Assembly (NCBI RefSeq): GCF_010731695.1
Contig: NZ_AP022586.1
Span: forward strand, 1-64,000
Length of the DNA: 64,000 bases
DNA from: Mycolicibacterium litorale
GTDB lineage: Bacteria; Actinomycetota; Actinomycetes; Mycobacteriales; Mycobacteriaceae
Direction: 5' to 3'
The notes under the pieces were generated by a model. That model saw only the letters and a list, made by a program, of their open reading frames with translations. It was not told where the DNA came from and ran no database searches. Shown here piece by piece: positions 1 through 11,584 of the stretch. Within the stretch, counting starts at the first letter, position 1. Each line of letters begins with the position of its first letter. A program made the translations under genes and the position numbers.

Positions 1-8
1 CAGACCGT

Positions 9-1553
9 TCATGCCTCATCCACCTGGTATCTCGGAAACACGCCGACGGGCTTGGGCAACGCGGTGCCCGGAGCGAGCCGCGTCGAAACGGCGGCGAAGG
101 TGCGCTGATCGGCGGGCTGGCCGAGCAGGTCGAGCAATGTGGCGGTCGAATCCGGCATCACCGGCTGGGTGAGCAGCGCGGCGATGCGCACGGTCTCGAG
201 CGTCGTAGAGGACGGTACGGAACCGCACCTCGTCGGCCGGCGCATCCGACTTGCGCAACACCCACGGCTCCTGGGCGGTGAAGTACCGGTTGGCCGCGCC
301 GAGCACCGACCAGATCGCCTCGAGCGCCAGGTGCATGGCCTGCTCGTCGAAGTGGCCGCGGACCCGCTCGAGCAGCGCGTCGGCGGCCTCGAGCAGCCCG
401 CGGTCCTCGGCGGTGAAGTCGCCCGGTTCCGGCACGGCGCCCCCGAGGTTCTTGGCGACCATCGACAGCGAGCGCTGCGCCAGGTTGCCCAGTTCGTTGG
501 CCAGGTCGGCGTTGATGCGGCCGATGATGGCGTCCTCGCTGTAGCTGCCGTCCTGGCCGAACGGCACCTCGCGCAGGAAGAAGTAGCGCACCTGATCCAG
601 GCCGAACGTGTCGACGAGGTTGACCGGATCCACGACGTTGCCGATCGACTTGCTCATCTTCTCGCCGCGGTTGAGCAGCCAGCCGTGCGCGAAGATCCGC
701 CGCGGCAGCTCGATGCCCGCCGACATCAGGAAGGCCGGCCAGTAGACGGTGTGGAACCGGATGATGTCCTTGCCGATCATGTGCAGATCGGCCGGCCAGA
801 ACCGCTGGAACGCCTCCGAGGAGGTGTCGGGGAAGCCGACGCCGGTGAGGTAGTTGGTCAGCGCGTCGACCCACACGTACATGACGTGGTCGGGGTGGCC
901 ACCGGACACCCCAGTCGAACGTGGTGCGGGAGATCGACAGATCGCGCAGCCCGCCGGAGACGAAGCTGACGACCTCGTTGCGGCGCACGTCGGGGGCGAT
1001 GAACTCGGGTGTGCCTCGTAGTGCGCGAGCAGGCGGTCGGTGTAGGCCGACAGCTTGAAGAAATAGGTCTGCTCCTCGGTCCACGTCACCGGCGCGCCGG
1101 TCTCGGTGGCGATGCGCACCCCGTCCTCACGCAGCGCGGTCTCGTTCTCGGTGAAGAACCGTTCGTCGCGCACCGAGTACCAGCCGGAGTAGGCGTCCAA
1201 ATAGATGTCGCCGGATTCGTTCATCCGCTGCCAGATGGCCTTGATGCTTCGTAGTGGTCGGCATCGGAGGTCCGGATGAACCGGTCGAACGAGATGCCGA
1301 GCTTCTCCTGCAGCCGCTGGAACACATCGGAGTTGCGGGTGGCGAGTTCGGCGGCGGAGATGCCCAGTGCCGCTGCCGTCTCGGCCATCTTCTGACCGTG
1401 GACGTCGGTGCCGGTGAGGTAGCGCACGTCGAAGCCGTCGAGCCGTTTGAACCGGGCGATGGCGTCGGTGGCGATGTACTCGTAGGCGTGGCCGACGTGC
1501 GGATCGCCGTTGGGGTAGGCGATCGCGGTGGTGATGTAGAACGGCGTGCTCAT
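9..1553 (-). CDS. metG: Methionyl-tRNA synthetase, interrupted by at least four indels
   Basis: Charges tRNA-Met with methionine in the cytoplasm. The reading frame begins [16 protein letters not shown] at ATG 1553, with AAGGTG (1561-1566 on the plus strand) as ribosome site. It contains the class I signature HVGHAYEY and the KMSKS loop ([10 protein letters not shown], near 645-660). The frame breaks near 1243 (one A missing from the codons for EASK), near 1011 (one G missing before EFIAPD), near 905-915 (about five bases missing in the WGVPVPGHP region) and near 205 (two bases missing before [10 protein letters not shown]). Adding back these nine bases gives 517 residues, the usual mycobacterial length. 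Because the enzyme is essential, I infer sequencing error rather than decay. It diverges from tatD with only 25 bp between starts. Confidence 0.9.
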
Positions 1554-1578
1554 CGGCACTCACCTTATGGTGTGGTGC

Positions 1579-2415
1579 GTGAGTCGCTCGAACCGTCCGG
1601 CCCCGCCGGCTCCTGAGCCGTTGGCGCCGCTGATCGATGCGCACACCCACCTCGACGCCTGGGGTGCGCGACGCCGACGACGTACGGGCGGCGCTGGACC
1701 GGGCGGGCGCGGTCGGGGTGCGCGCGGTCGTGACGATCGCCGACGATCTGGCGGCCGCGCGCTGGGCCACGCAGGCCGCCGAGTGGGACGACCGGGTGTA
1801 TGCGGCGGTCGCGCTGCACCCCACCCGCGCCGACGCGCTGACCGACGACGCCCGCGCCGAACTCGAGCGCCTGGCCGCCCATCCGCGGGTGGTGGCCGTC
1901 GGCGAGACCGGGATGGACCTGTACTGGCCCGGCAAGCTCGACGGCTGCGCCGAACCCGACGCGCAGCGCGAGGCGTTCGCGTGGCACATCGACCTGGCCA
2001 AGCGGACCGGCAAGCCGCTGATGATCCACAATCGCGACGCCGACGCGGCCGTTCTCGACGTCCTGGCCGCCGAGGGCGCTCCGGACACCGTGATCTTCCA
2101 CTGCTTCTCGTCGGATGCACAGATGGCGCGCACGTGCATCGAGGCGGGTTGGCTGCTGAGCCTGGCCGGAACGGTCAGCTTCAAGAACGCCCACGCCCTG
2201 CGGGAGGCGGCGCGGTTGATCCCGGGCGAACTGCTGCTGGTGGAGACGGACGCACCATTCCTCACCCCGCACCCGTACCGGGAGCGCCCAACGAGCCGTA
2301 TTGCCTGCCGTACACGGTGCGCGCGCTGGCCGAGGTCCGTGGCCGCCCCGCCGAGGAGCTGGCGCAGCAAACCGCCGACAACGCCATCCGCGCATACTGG
2401 CTGTGTAAGAGTTGA
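1579..2415 (+). CDS. tatD: TatD-family metal-dependent deoxyribonuclease, two frameshifts
   Basis: TatD-type TIM-barrel hydrolase. The DAHTHLD metal-binding HxH motif lies near 1630-1650, GETGMDLYW near 1900 and the VETDAPFLTPHP motif near 2240-2275. The frame changes near 1660 (an extra G or two missing bases after HTHLDAW) and near 2283 (GGG where GGGG is needed before APNEPYCLPYTV), so a plain translation loses the C-terminus. The restored product is about 278 residues, normal for the family. GTG 1579 is the preferred start; ATG 1567 is in frame and possible. It lies directly upstream of rpfB, as in M. tuberculosis. Confidence 0.85.
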   Translation: MSRSNRPAPPAPEPLAPLIDAHTHLDAWGARRRRRTGGAGPGGRGRGARGRDDRRRSGGRALGHAGRRVGRPGVCGGRAAPHPRRRADRRRPRRTRAPGRPSAGGGRRRDRDGPVLARQARRLRRTRRAARGVRVAHRPGQADRQAADDPQSRRRRGRSRRPGRRGRSGHRDLPLLLVGCTDGAHVHRGGLAAEPGRNGQLQERPRPAGGGAVDPGRTAAGGDGRTIPHPAPVPGAPNEPYCLPYTVRALAEVRGRPAEELAQQTADNAIRAYWLCKS

Positions 2416-2511
2416 TCTCAGTAAAGGTATTCGTTACCGTCTTGTGATCGTAAGCGGACTTAGCCGCCCTTTTTGAAACGTTTGTACCAATAATCAGGGA
2501 CTCGACAACTC
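2416..2511 (+). promoter_or_regulatory. rpfB leader with a possible intrinsic terminator
   Basis: The 96 bp between tatD and rpfB hold a small inverted repeat (GGTA and TACC arms around 2426-2438), then a GCGG/CCGC hairpin at 2454-2467 followed by a run of five T at 2470-2474, and then AGGGA (2496-2500) ahead of the TTG start. Terminator-like stems with T-tails are unusual in mycobacteria. An RNA switch upstream of the rpfB operon has been described in M. tuberculosis, and the position here fits that. The stem is only 4 bp, so the call is tentative. Confidence 0.45.
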
Positions 2512-4575
<2,064 letters not shown>

Positions 4576-4583
<8 letters not shown>

Positions 4584-5543
4584 CGGCAACACCGCCTCCG
4601 AGTGGGTTCCCACCGGCTCGGTCACCGTGCGGGTGCCCGGGAAGGTGAACCTCTTCCTCGGGGTCGGTGATCTGCGTGACGACGGCTATCACGACCTGAC
4701 GACGGTCTTTCATGCCGTCTCGCTGCTCGACGAGGTCACCGTCTCGACCGCCGACACGCTGTCGGTTGAGCTGGCCGGCGAGGGCATGGAGTCGCTGCCC
4801 ACCGACCGGCGCAACATCGCCTGGCGGGCGGCCGAGCTGATGGCCGACCACGTCGGCAGGGCGCCCGACGTGGCGATCTCCATCGAGAAGTCGATCCCTG
4901 TGGCCGGCGGGATGGCAGGCGGCAGCGCCGACGCCGCCGCCGTGCTGGTCGCGATGAACCATCTGTGGGAGCTCAGGGTGCCCCGGCGTGATCTGCACGC
5001 GATGGCCGCCGAGTTGGGCAGTGACGTGCCGTTCGCGCTGCACGGCGGCACGGCGCTGGGCACCGGCCGCGGTGAGGAGCTCGCGACGGTGCTCGCCCGA
5101 AGCACGTTCCACTGGGTGCTGGCGTTCGCGCGCAAGGGCCTGTCGACGCCGAAGGTGTTCGGAGAACTCGACCGGCTGCGCGCCACCGCCGACGGCAAGC
5201 GGGCCGCACCCGGCCGGCTGGGTGACCGGAGCCGATCCTGGCCGCGCTGGCGTCCGGCGACGCCGCCACACTCGCGCCGCTGCTCGGTAACGATCTGCAG
5301 GCGGCCGCGCTGAGTCTGTATCCGGAACTGCGCCGCACGCTGCGGGCGGGCCTGGACGCCGGCGCCCTCGCGGCGATCGTGTCCGGGTCCGGTCCGACGT
5401 GCGCCTTCCTGTGCGCCTCGTCGCCCGCCGCGATCGACGTCGGCGCCACGCTCGCCGGTGCCGGGGTGTGCCGGACCGTGCGGGTGGCCAGCGGGCCGGT
5501 GCAGGGCGCCCGGGTGGTGCCCGCGCCGTCCTCGTCGGTGTGA
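4576..5543 (+). CDS. ispE: 4-diphosphocytidyl-2-C-methyl-D-erythritol kinase, one frameshift
   Basis: GHMP kinase of the MEP isoprenoid pathway. The N-terminal [14 protein letters not shown], the ATP-binding loop [14 protein letters not shown] (near 4900-4940) and the C-terminal [10 protein letters not shown] motif (near 5390) are all readable. One C is missing near 5225 (CC where CCC is needed before GAGCCGATC), after which the protein continues in another frame to TGA 5541-5543; the restored length is 322 residues. The gene is essential, so I infer a sequencing error. The start is GTG 4576, 8 bp inside ksgA. Confidence 0.88.
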
Positions 5544-5616
5544 CGGGGTCTTTGCGGTCTTTTTGCGTCGGAAAGGTGTGACGCACGCCTCAATCCGCGC
5601 CATGGTTTGGCAGTTA

Positions 5617-5633
5617 CTTAAGGGTCTCTTAAG
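5617..5633. promoter_or_regulatory. Paired CTTAAG sites upstream of the acyl-AMP ligase
   Basis: CTTAAG is repeated with a 5-bp spacer (5617-5622 and 5628-5633) in the 294-bp gap between ispE and the next gene. CTTAAG is AT-rich and self-complementary, so the pair works as both a direct and an inverted repeat. It could be an operator; no regulator is identified. Confidence 0.3.
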
Positions 5634-5681
5634 ATGGTCGGCGGTGAAAGCTAGCGGTCGAGCGCCGGACGCGTGTCCTTT

Positions 5682-5702
5682 CCCGCCGGCGTCGCCGGCG
5701 GG
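5682..5702 (+). terminator. Stem-loop after the rpfB-ksgA-ispE operon
   Basis: Perfect 9-bp GC stem (CCCGCCGGC / GCCGGCGGG) with a 3-nt loop and no U-tract, about 140 bp after the ispE stop. This is a plausible mycobacterial terminator, but it could also be a leader structure of the gene starting at 5838. Confidence 0.35.
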
Positions 5703-5837
5703 TGCCGATGTGGACGCCCCATCACCGTTTCGATACCCAACTGCTCCTCAATCGTGTACGCGTGCCTACTCGGCAACGCTCGTAGACAGGCGGAGCATGA
5801 GAAGCCGGGCAGTGGCGCCGGTCCCCAGGAGGATGTC

Positions 5838-7472
5838 GTGAGCAGGTTCACCGAGAAGATGTACCGCAACGCGCGCACCGTGAGCACCGGCATGGTGACC
5901 GGCGAGCCGCACGAGCCCGTCCGCCACACGTGGGGTGAGGTGCACGAGCGTGCCCGCCGGATCGCCGGTGGGCTCGCAGCGGCCGGTATCGGCCTGGGTG
6001 ACGCGGTGGGCGTGCTCGAGGGCCTGCCGGTCGAGATCGCCCCGACCGCGCAGGGCGTCTGGATGCGCGGCGCGAGCCTGACGATGCTGCACCAGCCCAC
6101 TCCGCGCACCGACCTCGCCATGTGGGCCGAGGACACGCTGACGGTGATCGGGATGATCGAGGCCAAGGCCGTGATCGTGTCCGAACCCTTCACCGTCGCG
6201 ATCCCGGTGCTGGAGGAGAAGGGTCTGCTGGTGCTGACCGTGGCCGATCTGCTGGCCGCGGAGCCGATCGACCCGGTCGAGGTCGGCGAGGACGATCTGG
6301 CGCTGATGCAGCTGACCTCCGGGTCGACCGGTTCGCCCAAGGCCGTGCAGATCACCCACCGCAACATCCACTCGAACGCCGAGGCGATGTTCATCGGCGC
6401 CGAGTACGACGTCACCAAAGACGTCATGGTCAGCTGGCTGCCGTGCTTCCACGACATGGGCATGGTCGGCTTCCTCACCATCCCGATGTACTTCGGCGCG
6501 GAGCTGGTCAAGGTCACGCCGATGGACTTCCTGCGCGACACCCTGCTGTGGGCGCGGCTCATCGACAAGTACAAGGGCACGATGACGGCCGCGCCGAACT
6601 TCGCCTACGCGCTGCTGGCCAAGCGGCTGCGCAGGCAGGCCACGCCCGGCGAGTTCGACCTGTCGACGCTGCGCTTCGCGCTGTCGGGTGCCGAGCCGGT
6701 CGAGCCCGCCGACGTCGAGGACCTGATCGACGCCGGCGCGCCGTTCGGCCTGAAGCCCGAGGCCATCCTGCCCGCCTACGGCATGGCCGAGACCACGCTG
6801 GCGGTGTCGTTCTCCAAGTGCGGTGCGGGTCTGGTGGTCGACGAGGTCGACGCCGATCTGCTGGCCGCGCTGCGCCGCGCCGTGCCCGCCACGAAGGGCA
6901 ACACCAAGCGGCTGGCCACGCTGGGCCCGCTGCTCGAGGGTCTCGAGGCCCGCATCATCGACGAGCAGGGCAACGTGATGCCCGCCCGCGGCGTCGGCGT
7001 CATCGAGCTGCGGGGCGAGCCGCTGACCCCCGGCTACATCACGATGGGCGGATTCGTCCCGGCCCAGGACGAGCACGGCTGGTACGACACCGGTGACCTC
7101 GGCTACCTGACCGAAGAGGGCCACGTGGTGGTGTGCGGCCGCGTCAAGGACGTGATCATCATGGCCGGGCGCAACATCTACCCGACCGACATCGAGCGGG
7201 CCGCGGGGCGCGTCGAAGGGGTGCGGCCCGGCTGCGCGGTCGCGGTGCGCCTGGACGCCGGGCACTCGCGGGAGACCTTCGCCGTCGCCGTCGAGTCGAA
7301 CGCCTGGCAGGACCCGAACGAGGTGCACCGCATCGAGCGGCAGGTCGCCCACGAGGTGGTCGCCGAGGTCGACGTGCGGCCCCGCAACGTCGTGGTGCTC
7401 GGTCCGGGCACCATCCCGAAGACGCCGTCGGGCAAGTTGCGCCGCGCCAACTCGGTCTCGTTGGTCACCTAG
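5838..7472 (+). CDS. pks16: Fatty acyl-AMP ligase / FadD-like adenylating enzyme (pks16 orthologue)
   Basis: Member of the ANL superfamily that adenylates a fatty acid for transfer to a carrier or CoA. It has the AMP-binding P-loop motif [18 protein letters not shown] (near 6310-6365), the A5 motif [11 protein letters not shown] (near 6775), the A7 motif YDTGDLGYL (near 7085) and the C-terminal catalytic lysine in [12 protein letters not shown]. Length is 544 residues. The start is GTG 5838 with AGGAGG at 5827-5832. It sits where Rv1013 (pks16) lies in M. tuberculosis; despite that name it has no polyketide synthase domains. The natural substrate is unknown. Confidence 0.8.
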   Translation: MSRFTEKMYRNARTVSTGMVTGEPHEPVRHTWGEVHERARRIAGGLAAAGIGLGDAVGVLEGLPVEIAPTAQGVWMRGASLTMLHQPTPRTDLAMWAEDTLTVIGMIEAKAVIVSEPFTVAIPVLEEKGLLVLTVADLLAAEPIDPVEVGEDDLALMQLTSGSTGSPKAVQITHRNIHSNAEAMFIGAEYDVTKDVMVSWLPCFHDMGMVGFLTIPMYFGAELVKVTPMDFLRDTLLWARLIDKYKGTMTAAPNFAYALLAKRLRRQATPGEFDLSTLRFALSGAEPVEPADVEDLIDAGAPFGLKPEAILPAYGMAETTLAVSFSKCGAGLVVDEVDADLLAALRRAVPATKGNTKRLATLGPLLEGLEARIIDEQGNVMPARGVGVIELRGEPLTPGYITMGGFVPAQDEHGWYDTGDLGYLTEEGHVVVCGRVKDVIIMAGRNIYPTDIERAAGRVEGVRPGCAVAVRLDAGHSRETFAVAVESNAWQDPNEVHRIERQVAHEVVAEVDVRPRNVVVLGPGTIPKTPSGKLRRANSVSLVT

Positions 7473-7597
7473 TTCCGCGAGTGCGTGTCTGCTTCGTGAC
7501 ACGCCACTGAACACCGACCGTGCGCGCACGCTCGCGCGACCGCCGGCGTGCGTAATGCGTTGGCCCGATGTCGGTCGCCACGGCTACCGTCGTGAAC

Positions 7598-8551
7598 ATG
7601 ACACCGGCCATCGAAGCGATCGACCTGGTGAAGCGGTTCGGCGAGCAGACAGCGGTGGACGGGGTGAGCTTCACCGTGCCTGCGGGTACGGTCCTCGGCC
7701 TGCTCGGCCCCAACGGTGCGGGCAAGACCACCACCGTGCGGATGATGACCACGCTGACCGAACCGACCAGCGGCACCGCCCGCGTCGCGGGCTTCGACGT
7801 CCGCCGCGAACCCGACCAGGTGCGTCGCAACATGGGGCTCACCGGGCAGGTCGCCACCGTCGATGAACTGCTCACCGGCCGCGAGAACATTCGGATGATC
7901 GGCGGGCTCTACGGCATCCGCCGCAAGGAACTCGAGCGGTTGGGTACCGAACTGCTGGAGCGGTTCTCGCTCGCCGAGGCCGGCGACCGGGTGGTCAAGT
8001 CCTACAGCGGCGGCATGCGGCGGCGCCTGGACCTCGCGGTGAGCCTGCTGGCGGCGCCTCCGGTGCTGTTCCTCGACGAACCGACCACGGGTCTCGACCC
8101 GCGCAGCCGCACCGAGCTGTGGGACGTGCTGCGCGACCTCGTCGCCGGGGGCACGACGCTGCTGCTCACCACGCAGTATCTCGAGGAGGCCGATCAGCTG
8201 GCCGACAACATCGTGGTGATCGACAAGGGCCGCATCATCGCGCAGGGTTCACCGCTGGAGCTCAAACGTCAGGCCGGTAACGCCAGCCTGGTGGTGACGG
8301 TGGCCGACGAGAGCGACCTCGCGGCCGCACAGGCACTGCTGGCGAAGACCGGTGCGGAGGTGTTCGTCGACACGGGCGCCCGCCGGCTCACTGCCTCCGC
8401 CGACGGGCTGGCCGACATGGTTCGCGTGGCCGGCTGGCTGCGCGACAGCGACATCGAGGTCGACGACATCGGGTTGTCGCGCCCCTCCCTCGACGATGTG
8501 TTCCTGACGCTGACCGGCCACCGCACCGAGGACGAGGAGGTCGGCGCATGA
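7598..8551 (+). CDS. ABC transporter ATP-binding protein (DrrA-like)
   Basis: Cytoplasmic ATPase of a drug- or lipid-type exporter. Walker A is GLLGPNGAGKTTTVRM, the signature motif is YSGGMRRRLDLA, Walker B is VLFLDEPTTGLDPRSR, and the switch region is LLLTTQYLEEAD. The C-terminal extension (SRPSLDDVFLTLTGHRTE) is typical of the daunorubicin-resistance ATPase subfamily. Length is 317 residues from ATG 7598; ATG 7568 would add ten residues and has no better ribosome site. The stop overlaps the permease start as ATGA. Confidence 0.85.
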   Translation: MTPAIEAIDLVKRFGEQTAVDGVSFTVPAGTVLGLLGPNGAGKTTTVRMMTTLTEPTSGTARVAGFDVRREPDQVRRNMGLTGQVATVDELLTGRENIRMIGGLYGIRRKELERLGTELLERFSLAEAGDRVVKSYSGGMRRRLDLAVSLLAAPPVLFLDEPTTGLDPRSRTELWDVLRDLVAGGTTLLLTTQYLEEADQLADNIVVIDKGRIIAQGSPLELKRQAGNASLVVTVADESDLAAAQALLAKTGAEVFVDTGARRLTASADGLADMVRVAGWLRDSDIEVDDIGLSRPSLDDVFLTLTGHRTEDEEVGA

Positions 8552-9396
8552 CCGCCGTCGAAGCCAGGACGCAGGACCAGTCCCGGCGCCCGGCCACACA
8601 CCGGACCAACCTCGCGCAGCAGTCGTGGATCATGGTGAAACGCAACATGATCCACACCAAGCGCATGCCGGAGATGCTGAGCGACGTGACCGCTCAGCCG
8701 ATCATGTTCGTACTGCTGTTCGCCTTCGTGTTCGGCGCGTCGATCACCAACACCGGCGGGGCGTCCTATCGGGAGTTCCTGCTACCCGGCATCCAGGCGC
8801 AGACCATCGTGTTCTCCGCGTTCGTGGTGGCGTCCGGCATCACCGCCGACGTCGAGAAGGGCATCATCGACCGGTTCCGATCGCTGCCGATCTCGCGGTC
8901 CTCGGTGCTCATCGGGCGCAGCATCGCCAGCGTGATCCACTCCTCGCTGGGTGTGGTCGTGATGGCGCTGACCGGCCTGGCGATCGGGTGGCGGATCCGC
9001 GGCAGCGTGGGCGAGGCGGTGCTGGCCTTCGCGCTGCTGCTGCTGTTCGGGTTCGGGATGATCTGGTTCGGCATCCTGATCGGCTCGCTGATGCGCACGG
9101 TCGAGGCGGTCAACGGCGTCATGTTCACTGCGCTGTTCCCGATGACGTTCCTGGCCAACACGTTCGTGCCGACCGAACCGATGCCGCACTGGCTGCGGGT
9201 GATCGCCGAGTGGAACCCGGTGTCCTCGCTGGCGCAGGCGATGCGGGAACTGTGGGGCAACGGCGGCCCGGCCGCCCCGGACGCCCAGCTGCCGCTGCAT
9301 CACCCGGTGCTCGCGACCGTGCTGTGGTCGCTGGCGTTGACGGCGGTCTTCGCGCCGTTCGCACTGCGCGCGTACGCCAAGCGCACCGGGGGCTGA
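8548..9396 (+). CDS. ABC-2 type exporter permease (DrrB-like)
   Basis: Integral membrane partner of the preceding ATPase. It has about six hydrophobic segments, including PIMFVLLFAFVFGASI, VLAFALLLLFGFGMIWFGIL and the C-terminal VLWSLALTAVFAPFALRAYA. The ABC-2 family motif around the third and fourth segments (WRIRGSVGEAV) is visible. The 4-bp ATGA overlap with the ATPase indicates coupled translation of a two-gene exporter. The substrate cannot be told from sequence. Confidence 0.85.
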   Translation: MTAVEARTQDQSRRPATHRTNLAQQSWIMVKRNMIHTKRMPEMLSDVTAQPIMFVLLFAFVFGASITNTGGASYREFLLPGIQAQTIVFSAFVVASGITADVEKGIIDRFRSLPISRSSVLIGRSIASVIHSSLGVVVMALTGLAIGWRIRGSVGEAVLAFALLLLFGFGMIWFGILIGSLMRTVEAVNGVMFTALFPMTFLANTFVPTEPMPHWLRVIAEWNPVSSLAQAMRELWGNGGPAAPDAQLPLHHPVLATVLWSLALTAVFAPFALRAYAKRTGG

Positions 9397-9409
9397 TCCG
9401 CGCGCACAG

Positions 9410-9433
9410 CTGAGTATGTATGGCTATACTCAG
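9410..9433. promoter_or_regulatory. Perfect inverted repeat overlapping a TATACT -10 box
   Basis: CTGAGTAT (9410-9417) and ATACTCAG (9426-9433) form perfect 8-bp arms around an 8-bp spacer. The right arm contains TATACT (9425-9430), placed so that transcription would start at about 9437, directly on ATG 9438. An operator over the -10 of a leaderless promoter is the simplest reading. Confidence 0.5.
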
Positions 9434-9437
9434 CGCT

Positions 9438-10478
9438 ATGGCTGCACCCAAGATCCCCGCACGCCTCGCCGACCACCCGACGGTGCGCGCGGCGCTGGCC
9501 CGGGAGACGCGCAGACCCGGCGTCATCGACGCCGGCTGGTTGCGTGAGCTCTGCCTACAGGCCGGGGCCGACGACGTGGCGTTCGCCGCCGTCGACAATC
9601 CTGACCTCGCCTCCGAACGCGAGCACGTCGAGGCAGCGTTACCGGGCGCGCGGAGCTTCATCTCGCTGGTGGTGCGGATGAACCGCGACAACGTCCGCTC
9701 GACCGCGCGCAGCGTCGCGAACCAGGAGTTCCACCGCAGCGGCGAGATCATCAACGAGGCCGCGCACCGCATCACCCGCGCGCTGCAGGACGCCGGTCAC
9801 CGCGCGCTCAACCCGTCGGCGACGTTCCCGATGGAGATGGACCGGTACCCGGGCCGCATCTGGGTGGTGGCCCACAAACCCGTCGCGGTGGCCGCGGGCC
9901 TGGGCGTGATGGGGATCCATCGCAATGTCATCCACCCGAAGTTCGGCAACTTCATCCTGCTGGCGACCGTGATGGTCGACGCCGAGATCAGCGAATACGG
10001 TGCGCCACTGGATTATTCGCCGTGCCTGGAGTGCAAGCTGTGTGTCGCGGCGTGCCCGGTCGGAGCGATCGGCAAGGACGGTGAGTTCGACTTCGTCGCC
10101 TGCTCGGTGCACAACTACCGCGAGTTCATGGGCGGGTTCACCGACTGGGCGCAGACGATCGCCGACAGCGCCGACGCCGGCGACTTCCGCTCCCGCGTCA
10201 GCGATTCGGAGAACGCGTCGATGTGGCAGAGCCTGTCGTTCAAGGCGAACTACAAAGCCGCCTATTGCCTCGCGGTGTGTCCGGCCGGCGAAGACGTCAT
10301 CGAGCCGTATCTGGAGGACCGCAAGGGCTTCATGGATCTGGTGCTCAAACCGTTGCAGGAGAAGAAGGAAGCGCTCTACGTGCTACCGAACTCGGCGGCG
10401 AAGGCCTACGCCGAGCGGCGCTTCCCGCACAAACCGGTCAAGGTCGTCGACAGCGGGATCCGCGGCCGCACCGGCTAG
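9438..10478 (+). CDS. 4Fe-4S binding oxidoreductase-like protein
   Basis: 346 residues. The C-terminal half has one ferredoxin-type cluster motif (CLECKLCVAACPVGAI, near 10020-10070) and a further Cys pair (YCLAVCPAGED, near 10265-10290). The layout resembles epoxyqueuosine-reductase and reductive-dehalogenase-like proteins, but I cannot assign a substrate. No signal peptide or Tat motif is seen. ATG 9438 is preferred over ATG 9420 because 9420 lies inside the palindrome and the -10 box would give a leaderless start at 9438. Its TAG stop overlaps the stop of the convergent DUF488 gene within CTAG. Confidence 0.75.
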   Translation: MAAPKIPARLADHPTVRAALARETRRPGVIDAGWLRELCLQAGADDVAFAAVDNPDLASEREHVEAALPGARSFISLVVRMNRDNVRSTARSVANQEFHRSGEIINEAAHRITRALQDAGHRALNPSATFPMEMDRYPGRIWVVAHKPVAVAAGLGVMGIHRNVIHPKFGNFILLATVMVDAEISEYGAPLDYSPCLECKLCVAACPVGAIGKDGEFDFVACSVHNYREFMGGFTDWAQTIADSADAGDFRSRVSDSENASMWQSLSFKANYKAAYCLAVCPAGEDVIEPYLEDRKGFMDLVLKPLQEKKEALYVLPNSAAKAYAERRFPHKPVKVVDSGIRGRTG

Positions 10479-10997
10479 CCGTCCCAGACGACGAATCCGT
10501 CGTCGCGCAGCCGCGCACCCGGCGCCACCGGATGCGGTGTCACCCTGCCGTCGTGCATGAGGTGGCTGACGTCGGCGCGAAACCGCAGCACCGCGACGTC
10601 GGCGACCAGGCGGCGGTGGCACCGCCACCACACGCTCACTGCACATGACGAGCACTGTGCGCGAGGCGCTTTCGCCGAGCACCTCGCCGAGTGCGGCGTC
10701 GAACTCCTCGGTTCTGGTGTGGGCGGCGTAGGCGGCGAACTGCTCGACCTGCCACCACGGGTCCTCACGTGGCGCGTCGGGCGGCAGCCGTCGCCGCCCA
10801 CCGAGGCGCTCCTCCCAGCGGTAGGCGATGCCGCCGGCAGGTAACCACGACGACATGGCGTCGCGCGACATGTCGGGATGGGCGCGGCTGCCGGGGAAGC
10901 GCCGGATGTCGACGAGCGACGTCACGCCCGCACCTCGCAGCAGCGCGGCCAACTCGTCACCCGAGAGCCGGCCGTGCCCCGCGGTCAGCAGCGTCAC
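10475..10997 (-). CDS. DUF488 family protein, one frameshift
   Basis: The N-terminus (LLTAGHGRLSGDELAALLRG ... VDIRRFPGSR) and the motif MCSE-x-VWWRCHRRLVADVA are typical of DUF488 proteins, whose function is not established. The frame slips near 10645, inside that motif, so the C-terminus (FRADVSHLMHDGRVTPHPV) is read in another frame; the restored length is about 173 residues. The start is GTG 10997, 2 bp after the pth stop, so it is probably the last gene of the rplY-pth operon. Confidence 0.75.
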
Positions 10998-10999
10998 CG

Positions 11000-11578
11000 T
11001 CAGGCCCAGGCGTGCACGATGTTCTGCGCGGGTTCCAGGCCCTGGGCGATCAGCATCTCGGTCGCGTCGGCGGCCTGTTCGCAGATCGTGGGCACCTCGG
11101 GCCGTTCGGTGGCGTTGAACGTCTCGAGCACGTACGTCGCCGGATCCTTGCGCCCCGGCGGGCGGCCGACTCCCACGCGTACCCGCTGGAAGTCCTTGGT
11201 GCCCAATGCCGCCGCGACGGACTTCAGCCCGTTGTGGCCGGCGACGCCGCCGCCGGCCTTCAACCGGATGCGGCCGAAGTCGATGTCGAGTTCGTCGTGG
11301 ACGACGATAACGTCGGCGGGCGCCACGGAGTAGAACTTCGCGAGCGGACCGACGTTGCGGCCCGACTCGTTCATGTACGTCCGCGGTTTGGCCACCACGA
11401 CGGACCTGCCCGCCAGGCGACCGGTCACGATCTCGGCACCCGATTTCCGGTGCACCTTGAATCCTGAACCGATCCGCCCGGCCAGCAGGTCGGCGACCAT
11501 GAAGCCGAGGTTGTGGCGGGTCTTGGCGTAGTTGGGCCCGGGGTTGCCCAGGCCCACCACCAGCAACGGCTCGGCCAT
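11000..11578 (-). CDS. pth: Peptidyl-tRNA hydrolase
   Basis: Releases tRNA from peptidyl-tRNAs that drop off the ribosome. 192 residues. The N-terminal [21 protein letters not shown] carries the catalytic His and a conserved Asn; [10 protein letters not shown] and [19 protein letters not shown] hold the other active-site residues (Asn, Asp), and [11 protein letters not shown] is the family signature. The start is ATG 11578, 6 bp after the rplY stop, the usual rplY-pth arrangement. Confidence 0.95.
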   Translation of the reverse strand: MAEPLLVVGLGNPGPNYAKTRHNLGFMVADLLAGRIGSGFKVHRKSGAEIVTGRLAGRSVVVAKPRTYMNESGRNVGPLAKFYSVAPADVIVVHDELDIDFGRIRLKAGGGVAGHNGLKSVAAALGTKDFQRVRVGVGRPPGRKDPATYVLETFNATERPEVPTICEQAADATEMLIAQGLEPAQNIVHAWA

Positions 11579-11584
11579 GTCGTG

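Noticed and set aside
16..2370. Very long minus-strand frame of 784 codons through metG and tatD
   Set aside because: It only joins one frame of broken metG to the antisense of tatD; the metG motifs define the gene instead.
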